Assembly (NCBI GenBank): GCA_002633005.1 | Contig: NMRA01000162.1 | Location: 37,335 to 99,334, forward strand | DNA from: Phoronis australis | Lineage: Eukaryota > Phoronida > Phoronidae | Direction: 5' to 3' | DNA length: 62,000 bases | In this document: positions 47,994 to 60,375 of the stretch, piece by piece | Layout: the number at the start of each line of letters is the position of its first letter | Position numbering within the stretch: position 1 is the first letter of the stretch | The notes under the pieces: model-generated | The model's database searches: none | The model's input: the letters and a program-made list of their open reading frames with translations, nothing else | What the model was told of the DNA's origin: nothing | Made by a program: the position numbers and the translations under genes

Positions 47994-50411
47994 CCTGATT
48001 GGATACGAGGTTATCGCGAGCGGCACACCTGCAGCAACTCACTTTATAGACCGCTTAATTTTGAGATCATAAAAGCTATTTGTTTTCTTTTTCACAACAT
48101 TTTAATATAACTAAAGACTTAATTAGATTTCAGAACTGTGACGTGTTGGTGGTGATTTGAAGTAGACATAGAATGTTATCTTGACGGGAAATGCTTTCCT
48201 TTGGTAAATACCATTCTACATAGAATAGCATTATTTGTTGATTTTTGGACAAAAATTTAACGAAAATTATAGACCCGGAGACTGTCTGGAGATTACTCAA
48301 TAAAGTATGTAAACGTAGTTAATTAATTCGCAGCATACCTGGCAGGAAACGGTGTTCTTTATGTTTTCTGACTCCAACGAATCGATTTGCAAATCAGTTG
48401 CACATTATTCGGTTATTCTTGGGTCACGTCTCCTGAAGCCGTGAGAGGCAGTTTACGAGAAGAATGGCTCTATTTCCTTTCATTTTCAGAGCAATTGAGA
48501 CGTTTACCTACTTTACAACGTAAGGGCTCTTGATAGGTGTTTATTTTCAGTTTCATCCAGACTGTCTTTGCTGCAATTTTTTGATCGTAAAATTTCCCAC
48601 TAAATGTTACGTGTGTTCCATTTTAAAGATCGTTACGCCATCTGGTGCAAATACAAACTCGTTTACATGCAGAGAATTTGTGTAAGAAACATAATACTGT
48701 ATTAATCATAATATACAGAAAGTTAAAATACCGTCAATGGAATTAAAAAAATAGAAAAAGCAATTTCAAATATTTATTTATGACAATAGCATTTACGTAT
48801 ATTCGATTATTTCGCAGTGTGCAGCTGCAGTATCGTGTGCCAGTACTTAACCGTAAGTCTTGTTGAATGTATCAGAGGGCACGAGAAAGCTCAAATCAGC
48901 AGAAGCTAGTGTGTAATGTTACTATCTCTTGCTTAAAACGACAATAATAATGTACAATTTTCAGTAATAAAGGGATGACAAAACGAAAAAGGGGAGCGCT
49001 CGTCCACACACTCACGCACGCAAGCACATTAACAATAAAAATGATTATGAAGATGGTGGTGCCTATGACCATAAGAATATTAAATAAATATTAATAATAC
49101 AAATAGAAGACTGAATGGCATTTATTAGATTGCATTGCATTGGCATCGAGGCTCTCTCACCACCTCGGTGTCTGCTCCTTATATTTTTGGAAATTAAGGC
49201 TGCGTTTTCCCCCCGTTTAGCTGCCAAGAATATCGAAATCAACAGCGTCTCGAGAAAACGCTCCAGAAATTACTGGGCTGGTCAACCCTGAATCTGCGAA
49301 TAGGAACTAAAATGGCGCACCTCCCTGCATTGCCTTCGACTCGAGATGGTAATGAAAATGGAATCCTGTCGTTAAGAGGAATATGAAACCCATTTTAGTA
49401 GAGTAAAATGCCCAATTCGATTTTCCTTTTTAGCTGAACAGCGCGAAATGTGGCTTTAAATAAGATAATTTTAATGTACCTTAAGATATATGATTAAAGC
49501 AAATGAATTAATAGATAATTAAATTACTTAAATTAGTAAATAAATGGAAAATTCATGCAAAATTGTTACAGCAGGTTACATCCTCAAATTTACTGGCAAA
49601 TATTAATAATTAGGGTTTCTGGTGGGGTGAATTAATGACAGTGCGAAGGTAGAACACAATTATGTCTACCATTTGAGTGACACAAATTGACAATTAACTT
49701 ATGACCTAAACCAAGTAGCCTTTCAGCCAAAACTGACAAGACACCAGCTGAAAGTAATATCATCCTCAAATTAAATCGACCAAAGGATACACAATTGTAA
49801 AAAAAATTTTGCAAGAAAATTAATATAACAAGCTAATGCATGCAGTACTTAGGGAAACTATATTTTGCATGGGCAGTTGCAGCTAGAAGTATCAAACAAA
49901 ACAAATATTATAAAAATAGAATTTTATTTAACACATCAACAATTTACAATTTCCTTTAGGAAATTTAACATTAATTTATTAAAAACACTAACAGTGGTAC
50001 TAGCCCATTCTCAATAGTTTCTGTACCTACAAGACAACAGCCCCACAGCGAGACCATTACTGCGTTCACATGAGTGTAAAAATGCTGGCAGTATACCGGT
50101 AGCAATTACCCCAGCATTTCAGCCAGACAGACCTGCTGTCCAAATAAGATTCATCTTCACCAACACAGTTGCTGACCACCGGAATGCTTTTTAAGCAGAA
50201 ACAGCTGCTACAGCACATTCAGTTAATGGTGTTAACTTATTAATCAATCAATAACAAACTTAAGGCTTATTTCCCCTTTGTAGTGTGTTCTTTGAAGAAA
50301 GCCGTTCACCAAACAAGAAGTTCGACAACCGCTGTTTTCTGTCAACGCTGTGAACTGTTTCAGCCATAAGGCAAATGCAGTGTAACTATTTACTTAACGT
50401 TTTCCTTCCTG
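47994..50411. other. Intergenic region between the minus-strand secreted locus and TCTN1-B 3' end
   Basis: AT-rich and without a recognisable gene. TTTATT (AATAAA on the minus strand) at 49975-49980 and 49923-49928 could end TCTN1-B transcripts. Confidence 0.4.
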
Positions 50412-53400
50412 CTATAATATGGACGACCAAATTAACGTAAGAGTGGCTACGAACAGAATTACTTGACTGTACTCATGGCTGGCTGTGCTTGTGAAGTAGA
50501 ATGGCCAGAAGAAACTACGGGGGAGTTTGGCCTGTTCGGGAGGTACATTCGCTGACACGATGACATTTGGCAAGGAAACGTCTATGTATGAGACGGAGGT
50601 GGTGACCTCAAATGGCTGCGAGTAGTCGGACTGATTGGGTGAACATTGTGGTTGAGTGCACTGAAATGAGAGAATAATGACAGATCTGCCTGTTTGATGT
50701 GCAACGCCACCATGTGACAAGACATGGTAAAGCTTTTTTTGTTCTATTCTAATGACAAGCATTATAGTACATACTATTAGGTGTCTTAGCTTAAGGATAC
50801 ATTTACTAAGAGACTACTAAGATAACTTTCAGAATTACCAGTGAAAAAATGTTCTAAATACTCATAGTAATTTTCACAAACTTCGAACGAAATGACACAA
50901 GCTTAGTACTATTCACTAAACACCCTTGTCCACACACATCCCGAATACTATCTTTTTTGTTTCCTGAAACTCATGGAGTTATATTTTCACCATAACCATT
51001 GTCATTATCCCATCCGATGTCTGCTACTGGTTACATGTTTATCACAATACAACCACTATATTTCCTTCAACAACATCTTTACTGATATCTCAATAGCAGT
51101 GACTTCTCAAACTAACAACCACTGGCATAGACACGGGGGCAATGGCTCTCTGTGTTCATTCCAAAAACACCTCATCCCAGTCAAAACTCATTTTCTTTTT
51201 GACTCCCTTGTTCATTGCAGAGTCTCCTAAGTTGCCACTCATTTGTCTCCCGGTCGGTACTGATCAGATATAACATGGCCGCATTTTGAGAACCAGTTTT
51301 CTCCACTGAATACTGGCATTAAACTGGTTATATCAGTAACTCTTGCTCAACGATTTCTTACCCTAAATTATTTCGTCTGATAACCGATTATGATAGAAAA
51401 GCTTAGCCAGTATCATACCTGATATCTCAACGTCTGCGGCTCCTCATACAATTTCCTCACACCTATGATCTTGGGCTGAGGGTTGACCAGAGAGCCAATG
51501 TTGGCATAGACTATCTCTATATGCATCCCCATCACCATACCTGTACACACACCTTTACCTGATGACTGAAATCAAAATGAAAACAATTAATTTATCACAT
51601 GCCAAAATCTCATTTTAAGAAGGCATTTGCATTGTAATCGCTAGTGTAAGATACTTCACGTTTGTTTGCTCCGGGTTGGCTCATGGTCACGTGTATATTC
51701 ATGGCTGAATGGACTGAATGTAAATGTAATTTGCATGTGACCTGACCCTCATTTCAGTATAAGTGTTGTGCGCTGACTCGATTTACTCACATTGTGGCAG
51801 TGCATATTTGGCGTCAGTAAGGAGAGCCAGGGAGCGGCAGTATTGAGGTATTTTTCATGGTGTTTTCGTATTTGGTATTTCCGAATTTGCATTTTGTCTG
51901 TATCTGTGAGGTTTGCTATGCATTTTGTTTTTTATTTTTAGAACTGAAACAGAGAAGAACTGTGAGAATGTCAATGACAAATGTTTCACGTCTCTCAATA
52001 AAGCACTTTTAAAAGATATTAACTCCTCTTGACTTGCCAACACTCACAGCTAGTCTAATGAGTATTTGTGGCTAGATGGCTTAGTAATACAACTTATTGC
52101 AATGCCGTGAATTTAAAGTGTCTTGTAACCAGTATAAGTATATGTAGGACCTTAGAAAAATGTCTAATTTTGGCCAACTTCAGAACATGTTATCTCGGAA
52201 ATGGCTCATCGGATTCACGTGAAACTTTCAGATACCATGCTTCATACACTGTTCAGCAATAAACAAAATGGTCATTTAGAAAACTTTAACAGCACTTTTG
52301 AGATTTTATCATGAACACTTATATCATACAAAATTTGGTCTTGTTGAGATTATGAAATAATTAGCTTAGAGTTCAAATAGACAGAGTTCAAACAATTGGC
52401 ATCTGAGGTAAATGAGTGACGCATCAGCAAGCACAACCAGCATGAACGTGTTTTATGTGACCTCGCTACGTAAGGAGAGGATTATGGGCTGCCAAGCTGT
52501 ACACGATGAGAAGTACTGAAAACACCTGTTAGCCAACTGTATCAGAACATAGTCGTCCTAGAGCACAAGGATTACTATATAAAAGTTTCCAAGGTTCTAA
52601 TAACAAGATATCAGTGTAATATCAAATAACATAATTATCCAAAAGACCTGTCCAGCAGAAGCACAGTCAAACATTTAATGAATAGGCAAATAGTACACAA
52701 GTTCATTTTCCTGACATGCTCCGAGGTACAAGACCTTGACCTTTACATCACGCATGACCTTTTACATGTGACCTTGACCTTTACATCATGCCGTTTCTTG
52801 TATCTTTGAGAATGAGGAGTGACCTCGAAACATGTCAGGAAAACGAAGTTGTTTACTATTTGGCTATTTATTAAATAACCAAGATATCAAAAAGGTTTAA
52901 CTATCTGGACTTCTTGATCTTACCCTTGCTCCAGTAGGCTGACTGTCGGACAGAATGGACACCCAGTTGGTTATATTATCTGCCGCGGAGTTGCCAAACG
53001 AGCCGACGTAGTCAGGGAACGTTTGCCCTTCTAGCACACTCAGAATGACTCGCTGGACTGAGTCACACATAGTCATATTTGCTAGAGTTAACCTGTTAAA
53101 AACATAATGATCAAGTGAAAATAATATATTGACTTATGATGAGTGCATCACAATGGATGCAATTTTTGATACATTGTAACAAACATTTTAAAAAATTTTT
53201 TCGTGTAGCTTTCCTTTAATAATAAAACTAGCACCAGATTCGCCTTATTTTTTCCAACCACACAGCATGCATCATTCTGTATAGTGTAATAATTTCTGAA
53301 CTGTTTTCAAGGACAACAAGAAAGAGAAATGAGCCCCAAGAATTCTGGAGGGTGGGTACACTGGAACCAAATGTTTGGAAGTGCAGGATGAACATCGAAA

Positions 53401-56400
53401 TGTTTAGACAGGTGGAGACACCAGTCACCAGCTCCATGTGACCTGTTGTGACACCTTCACCCATGTATCTTACTGGACACATCAAAATAAACAGGATAAA
53501 CATTACAATCCATCTAACCCAATGAATATTACAAGTAATGTAGTTGAACACAAGAGCAAAACCTTGATGCTTTTTATCAGCAGTGTTGTGTAATTGCTGA
53601 CATTACTTTCCCTACTTTATGGACAATTGTTATAATTATGATACACTTGTAATGTTACCAAAATCACAATTCGTTTCTTATACTGATGTATGCATAAAGA
53701 CAACCTTGTTTCATTCAAGAATGGCAAGCATTGGGACTGGGTATATCACATAGTCACGTAATATACAACACAGAGGCAAGGCAAAAATGAGGCAAGGCAC
53801 AAAAATCAAAGACTTTAACAGCAATTAACTGCCAATAAAACACGTGAATGAAACATTTCGTCTTTATTCAAACATTTTTGATACTTGTCATACAATAATT
53901 TGTCATGAAAAGAATCCTACTTTGACAACCTAACCAGTCTGGATTGGTCAACTTGACCAGTTTCCGCACCACAGAATTTGTTTGTTCAAATCAAAGACAC
54001 CATGCTGTTGTGGTTAATTAAATCGCCTCAGACTGCTGATATTATCGTTCTCTAGATAAGGAGACCATCATGAACACATTAAGGGCAACAATAGTATTTT
54101 TAAACACTTTGAAAGTTTATAAATAGCATATTTGAATAGTTGGTGATTAGGTTTTTGAATTTTGAAAATTGGACAGGAAATGTGACTTCTACAATCTAAA
54201 ACGCTTGTTTAATGTTGCAATGGCATGTTCCTCATTAATTTTGCTGGGTGTGAAACATAATTGGCCCAATTACCAAACCACCAGGCAGCAGTTGGATTTT
54301 GAGGTAAGCCAGGTGTAATCAGACGATTCTGGGCATGTATATCATCAACCACTTCAAATGTTGGTGTCTAAATTTACATGGGAACAATGCAGTGCTATAT
54401 TGACAGGAGACAATAAACCGAACTTTGACTTCTGATACCAATAAACTACCTTATCAAACAGCCAGAGCGCATGTTGATCCCGAACAGTACCGGTTGACGG
54501 TTGTTGTTAAGCACAGTCTCTGTGATACAGTCGCCTATAGCCGTACTCTTCAGCAGGTTGAACCATTCATCTGAATCTTGAGACAGACTTATTACGCTGA
54601 AACAACAGTTGAGGAAGAATAGTAACTGATCACCAAGTAACACCACGGATTAAAATTTGACAGTAAAAATCACACATTATGTCTATCATTCAATTAATGT
54701 ACTAGCTTGCTTAAGTTACAGCTGAAGGAATATCCTAAAAACACTATTGTCTTGTCATTTTCTAAACAGCCTGGAACGTTATTCCCCTAACTTAACCATA
54801 AATAACAGGTCGCTCTAAAATTACTTACTTTGAATCTGATGATTCTTCACGTTCCTTTATCAATTATAAATGAACTTCAGAACGAATTTCATCACATTTG
54901 ATTTAGGCCAGAACAGAAGTGCAAACTTTAAAAATTAACGTGTAAGTAAATAACGACATATGTATCCAACGTCTCAGTTAATTACTCTAAACCGTTCTCA
55001 AGGAAACAGTTCACAGACTCAAAACAGGGGACACAGGTAGAGAAGAGACTGTACAGGTACACATCAAAATGCATTGTGAGGGGGAGAGACTCGAAATCAA
55101 AACAGTTGGAGCTCAAATGAACCAATGTTTCTATTGAGGTAACGCTCAGCATGGTTTAACTGTATATGCATAGCCTCCTTTATGAGGAGCCTGAGGGTGG
55201 CATTATCCTTGTCTAGGATCTGAACACCAGAGCAATCTATAGTGTGACCAGTTGTCAAGGAATGATTTGAGAAACAGCACTGTGTGTGTCTTTACAGTGT
55301 TCTTTGACTCTGATGCTAAGAATCCTGTTGTCATTCCAATGTAAAACTGTTCACAGTAACTGCAGTTGAGTTGGTACACAACATGACTTCTTTGAGAATT
55401 ACTCAACGGTGTTTTTAGTCTCGACAATGACAAAAGTCTGTTTACAGGTTTGAAGATTGTAAGGAGTTGCAAGCATGGAGCAATAGCTTAACCTGCCTCT
55501 CGACTCCACAACTACTGTTACCTAAATAGGGGAGATTTAGAAATACTTTCTTCAATTGATTTCTGGTCTCTCCCCCTCACAATACATTTTGTTATGTACC
55601 TCTACAGTCTCTTCTCTACCTATGTCACCTGTTTTGAGTCTGTGAACTGTTTCCTTGAGAATGGTTTAGAGTAATAAACCGAAACGTTGGATAGATACGT
55701 CGTTATTTACTTACGCGCTAATTTTAAAGTTCGTGCTTAGAACGAATTTCAATCTCAGGCTTCACTATAAACAAGGAAGATACCTGTCTGTTAGCTTTTT
55801 GCCTGCTAGGACAGGTCGTTCAATGATATAACCAGGATTCCCACTCCGTACAAACTTGGGCGGTGGGGTGGAGCTTGTTACACTTGAATCGCCGAACTGT
55901 GAAATGAGGCAGAGTCACATGATTGGTCGAGTGATTGCATGAGGTATGTATACTCGGGAACCCAATGGTCGTCCGCCTAAGCATAAAACCGACTTGCTGT
56001 TGTACTCACCGAATTATTCCACTTCAAAGTTATGATCTGAATAGGATTCGATTTAACTCTCACAGATATACCGCATTCATCGATTCGGAAGTTTTCTTTA
56101 ATTTGTGCCGAGTTATTTCAAATGTGCACTGCCTTCGGCAGCCATTTTATTGTGACACCTAAGGTCGTCATATGCTGCCCCCTTTTGTAAAAACTGAGAA
56201 ACATGCAGAAAAAGGCCAACGAAGTAATGAAAATTGCAACAGCCTGTTTTTATTGACATAAACTCGATTTGAAGCTTTGATGTTGAGCTCTGCACTGTGG
56301 TTTCCAATAAAAGCCAATTGGACAACATTTCAATGCAGTTTAATGGTGAATGCGTGAGGCAAAAATGTTAAGAACCCAGCGTATCGCATTTGTCTGCGGA

Positions 56401-59400
56401 TTTTTCCTTTGGCCTTCTAGATCCTACTAGTGCCTGGGACAAACAGATACATTGCATAAACAAACCCTGGATCATGTTTTGTGTCCCGTCGGAAGAAAAT
56501 TTAAATTCGAAAACATCTTCTGAAAACGCACAAAAAAGTGTATTAGTAAAATCTACTGATTTTTAAGTGGTTTTAAAAAACAATCGGTAAACTCACCGAT
56601 TTTTGTCTCATTACTTTGATACGTGTCTCTTCCGATAAGTTAGTACCTAACGTGCAGACGAGCACTCCAAATTGGAACGCTAAGTCCCGCGTGGTTGCGC
56701 TGCACGCGAAACAAGATGGCGGACGACCTTTGGAGCCTGACGACAATAGGTAACTGGACTATACTAGTGAGGTTAACTTAGTGATTCAAAGTTCAACACC
56801 TTTTAAAGGCGAATATTGTAAGCACAGTTAATTTCAGGTATAACTGAAGAATTTCAAACAAATACGAGGTATCCGCCAAACTTGAATTTTTAAAACCACT
56901 TGCGCAACATCGTTGATCAACAGGGCCAATCAGTACGTCAACCATTTTCAACAAAAACTGATGATTTTCATGTCCTATATTAACACATACTCCTAACATG
57001 CCATTTCCTTACAAAATGTGTTAAAAACCAGCCAAACTTGGCAATATCTGGTTTCTTGATGAAACTCTTCATTTATCAAACCAAGCGCACAACATTTAAA
57101 GGTAAAACTTCATAAATATAAACAGCCGCACAATGACGAAAAAATACATCAGCTTTCAAAAATGTATCTGTATAAGGTCGATATGAAGAGGGGTGGGGTC
57201 CCAGGGGACGAGTGCCCCGTTGCATGAAACAGTCCCAAATAGGGACTCTACTAAGTTCCCTATACCTTTTGCGTATTTGTTAGGTTCTATACTCACAGGC
57301 GAAGTATTTTTATCATTATAAGCTCTTCTTTGACTAATGACATTTTCTAATAATATGAACTGAAAACTAAGCCTATAATTCAAATGAAATAATTAGTCCT
57401 GAATCAATGTGTTGCATGAAAAGATCCCTACTTATCTTCAATAATATTGAGAATTCAACGTAGAGTTTACTTCCGTTTTTTTATCAAAGTCAAAAATTAA
57501 CTTAGCAATGAGACTCAAACAGCATATGAAACGACAATCAGTGTTTTCACAAGCCCACAAATATACTGTCCATTTAGGGAATTTAGTTGATTCCCTATTT
57601 AGGACTGTTTCATTCAACCGGCCAGTGACGCCCCCTCCACTCAAGCAATACAAAAATGCCAAATGACATGCTTTCTTTAGAGAAAAAGGAGCGATATATC
57701 TTTCTATATTTCCATATCACTGTGATTATATCAAAACACTTGGTGTGCAGCTGTGATCCAGTTCATGCCTAGGGTGTTTAAATTTTACCTTGCTAAATTG
57801 GATCTTGGACTTGTGAGTTAGTGGCAAGTGTGATTCAGTGATGGTCTTGAGTGTGTAGTCAAGATCTACACGGAATATTCCACCGTGTCCCTGATGGTGA
57901 ATCACATACTGGAGCTGAAGACAAGACAAAAGATTTGGTTCATTTAAATGCAGACAATCACAATTTAAAATAATTGTTCAAAAAGCTCTCATTTTGCAGT
58001 TTTCAAATGTAACCAATCACTTCCAATTCTATTGCATAACTGCTCTTACTATCAACTATTGCTTAGTACCACAGTCAAATCATCGACATACTTGAAATAT
58101 TTCAACAGTCGTTTTAAGGACCAAAATTGAAAACAAATACACTTTAACACATTTTCCACAATTAATACGTTCCAGAAAATAAATCATACCGAAACAACAA
58201 GGTTGCTTTTTCGGTCTTTGATTCTGAAAGAAGCCCCACGGGCGCTTGATGTTGGTGGGGGCTCTTTCGCAAAACCCAAGTACCCCTACCATACTACTTA
58301 GGCCTACTAACAGGTACTGCACAAACTATGTCTTAATATTACAGTATAGGACAAAAGTATTCAAATAAAATACAGCATGAGAGCTAATTTGTTGATAGCA
58401 AATGTGACTGACGACCAATAACAGCTTTGGCGGTAAAATTCCAATTACCTACTGGCTAAGGTACCTAATAACTTTACTCAATTCCTCTTCAAACTCGGTC
58501 ATGAGGGAAGGCAACGCTGACGATGAATTCGGCTTCCATCCAGCTGTCATGACAGGGAATTCCATATCACTTTGTCTAAATACTTTTTTTGTACAGTACT
58601 TCCCACTGCACAGTTAGCAAGCATTGATGATAAATTTCATTCTTTTCCTACACACTTACTTCTGTCAGTACATTTTGACATGTTCTTGTGTTGCTGTCAT
58701 ATGCTGGCGAGGGTATGTATGACACGTTGCCATAGCTACAGCTGACTTTTACACCTAGTTCATTATAACAGGTAGGCTTGGTGGTTGGCTGGATTTTCAG
58801 CAGACGGTTACCTGAGGAGGAGAATTGCTGAAATTAGACACTGAAAGCAGGTGGTGGAGTAAGCAATCCAGTCTTCAAAACAATATGAGAATGGTTCAAT
58901 CGTTGAAGGCAGAATGGGCGCACTTTCAAAGGCATCAAAACTTGCAAGTTCAAAACTAACATACAAGACAGCAAATTACAGAAAAATAAAATACAGACCA
59001 CTCAGAGACATACCTGTAGCATTCATATGGTGAATCATACATTTCGAACTACACTCTGCTGACAGTACTTTGTCAACAAATGGCTGGTATATGTCGTTTA
59101 CCACGGTTACATGATTTGTAGAATGTGGTTTGAAATGTTCAAATTAGCGATACGATACCTCTGTCTGAGTCAATAAACATTCCCCTATGATAACAGAGGA
59201 CAACTATGACCGTCAATTTGGCTTGTGCTCAGCCGTCAAGACAAGGAGTGATAATTCGGGCTCACTTTGTGCAATAACTTTTGACACCACCACGACATCA
59301 CCACTAACAACAACCACCACTAATGACACCACCACCTCCTGTAACTAAAGGAAATGTTTGAACTTACTGGGTATTGAGAGCGCACTGATGTCGTCAGTCT

Positions 59401-59425
59401 GGACTTGCCCAAACAAAGATGGGTT
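50412..59425 (-). CDS. TCTN1: Tectonic-1-like protein, copy B (5' exons outside or not found)
   Basis: The gene is read leftwards, tail-to-tail with copy A. Exons equivalent to 7-14 are 59425-59368, 58811-58660, 57914-57789, 55896-55784, 54596-54450, 53092-52924, 51565-51419 and 50660-50412. All phases match copy A, and exons 9, 13 and 14 also match in length (126, 147, 249 nt). There is no internal stop, so it looks functional. Landmarks are FVRSGNPGYIIERPVLAG, FPDYVGSFGNSA..NWVSI, GSLVNPQPKIIGV and AKLPRSFFWPF, followed by a hydrophobic C-terminus (VILFVATLTLIWSSIL). Exons 1-6 (signal peptide and CCC motif) were not found between 59.43 and 62 kb and probably lie beyond the window. Exons 9, 11 and 13 are nearly identical to copy A while the rest are diverged. 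A candidate AATAAA on this strand is at about 49980-49975. The protein presumably acts at the ciliary transition zone like its paralogue. Confidence 0.9.
52677..52873. mobile_element. Foldback/MITE-like element in TCTN1-B intron
   Basis: The left arm (AATAGGCAAATAGTACACAA, then TTTTCCTGACATG) and the inverted right arm (AAATAGCCAAATAGTAAACA, then TTTTCCTGACATG) span about 45 bases each. Between them GACCTTGACCTTTACATCA is nearly duplicated (52731-52793). Confidence 0.6.
54879..55751 (-). mobile_element. Decayed Penelope-like retroelement (GIY-YIG end) with inverted terminal arms
   Basis: On the minus strand 55472-55203 encodes VVYQLNCSYCEQFYIGMTTG, a GIY-YIG endonuclease start with its cysteine pair, then frameshifts. 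Beyond, LRLLIKEAMHIQLNHAE and a late FELQLF survive, as at the C-terminus of Penelope-like polyproteins. Arms of about 175-190 bases are inverted copies (54918-55100 and 55557-55738). A 13-base direct repeat AGAACGAATTTCA at 54879-54891 and 55739-55751 looks like the target-site duplication. No reverse-transcriptase domain remains. It sits in a TCTN1-B intron. Confidence 0.75.
56716..56749 (+). CDS. Candidate first coding exon of an unidentified + strand gene inside a TCTN1-B intron
   Basis: AACAAGATGGCGG is followed by a short frame (MADDLWSLTTI) ending at GTAACT. The 70 bases upstream are CpG-rich, unlike their surroundings (CCCGCG, TTGCGCTGCACGCG). The AAGATGGCGG context also matches a YY1-type promoter motif often found at translation starts. 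I could not find a convincing second exon downstream on this strand, so it may be only a promoter. Confidence 0.3.
59275..59345. repeat. CAC/ACC-rich simple repeat
   Basis: Imperfect ACC/CAC triplets (CACCACCACGACATCACCAC) just downstream of the TCTN1-B exon 7 equivalent, within an intron. Confidence 0.6.
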
Positions 59426-59695
59426 CTGAAACAGAAAACAGAACATGTTTATATCATGATCCTGGAGATTAGCCTACTCGGGAAGGGGGAGGGGGAGAGG
59501 GGCGCCAGGGTTATCTTCAACATACATTGAATGAGTTAACGACAATTTCTCACCAGTTGGTCCTTGGCACATTTCTGAAGATTTCATCCCTATCGATCAA
59601 TGAGGTCAACCATACTCAGCCACATTAAAAAAAATTTGTATTTCAAAGTTGCAATAAACAATATCCTGGAATCTCTTTCATGAAAAGAGATTTAA

Positions 59696-60140
59696 GACTT
59701 AAAAGGATACTAAACTCTGTTTTGGTGATTTTAACCAATCTTAGTTCTGTCACCTGTTAATGCATCATTGGCGTCATTCTTCCAAATTAAAGGCAGGAAT
59801 CAACTAAAAACTCACACTCCCTGTGTCACAAATTGGATATTACCGTCCTTGGTGGGTGGTGTTTTCCCACAAATACCGTGTAATTTGCTAAAGTCATGGG
59901 TCACACTTAACCATTTAACAGACTTTGAAAGGAGTTCTCAAATTTTGCTTCAAACTTTTGAGGGTTGTCAGGGAATTCAGAGCATTATTTTGTTTCAGAG
60001 AACTAGATGGGAAAGTCGTTTGTAGCACCTGTTAATAGGCCAAAACTGGGTATGGTATCCTTTTAAGTCGTAAATTTTAGCAGCTGTTAATAGGCCAAAA
60101 CTGGGTTTGGTATCCTTTTAAGTCGGAAATTTTGTATTTA
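59696..60140. mobile_element. MITE-like element with duplicated right terminus
   Basis: GACTTAAAAGGATAC (59696-59710) is inverted as GTATCCTTTTAAGTC at 60055-60069 and again at 60110-60124. The right end is part of a 55-base tandem duplication (GTTAATAGGCCAAAACTGGG starting at 60031 and 60086). Confidence 0.65.
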
Positions 60141-60264
60141 GCTCCATACAACTGTTTCCCAAAAATCAATAAACCTCACTTTGGCAAAATACAGCCTCTT
60201 ACAACATACCCACTACTTCTAGTTACAAAGATAATTGGTATAAATTACACGTATTCCTGAGTTG

Positions 60265-60375
60265 TAATGTGTTAATAATTACACAACAACATTGTCATTC
60301 AGTAATTGTCACGTGGGAGCTAAAGAGCAAATTTCCATCTTAATCCACATTTCAAAACAACTGGGCCCTGGTGTC
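60265..60375 (+). repeat. Dispersed repeat family D, copy 3
   Basis: CATTCAGTAATTGTCACGTG, AAATTTCCATCTTAAT and GGGCCCTGGTGTCTAA follow the same order as the other copies. It lies upstream of the visible TCTN1-B exons. Confidence 0.4.
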
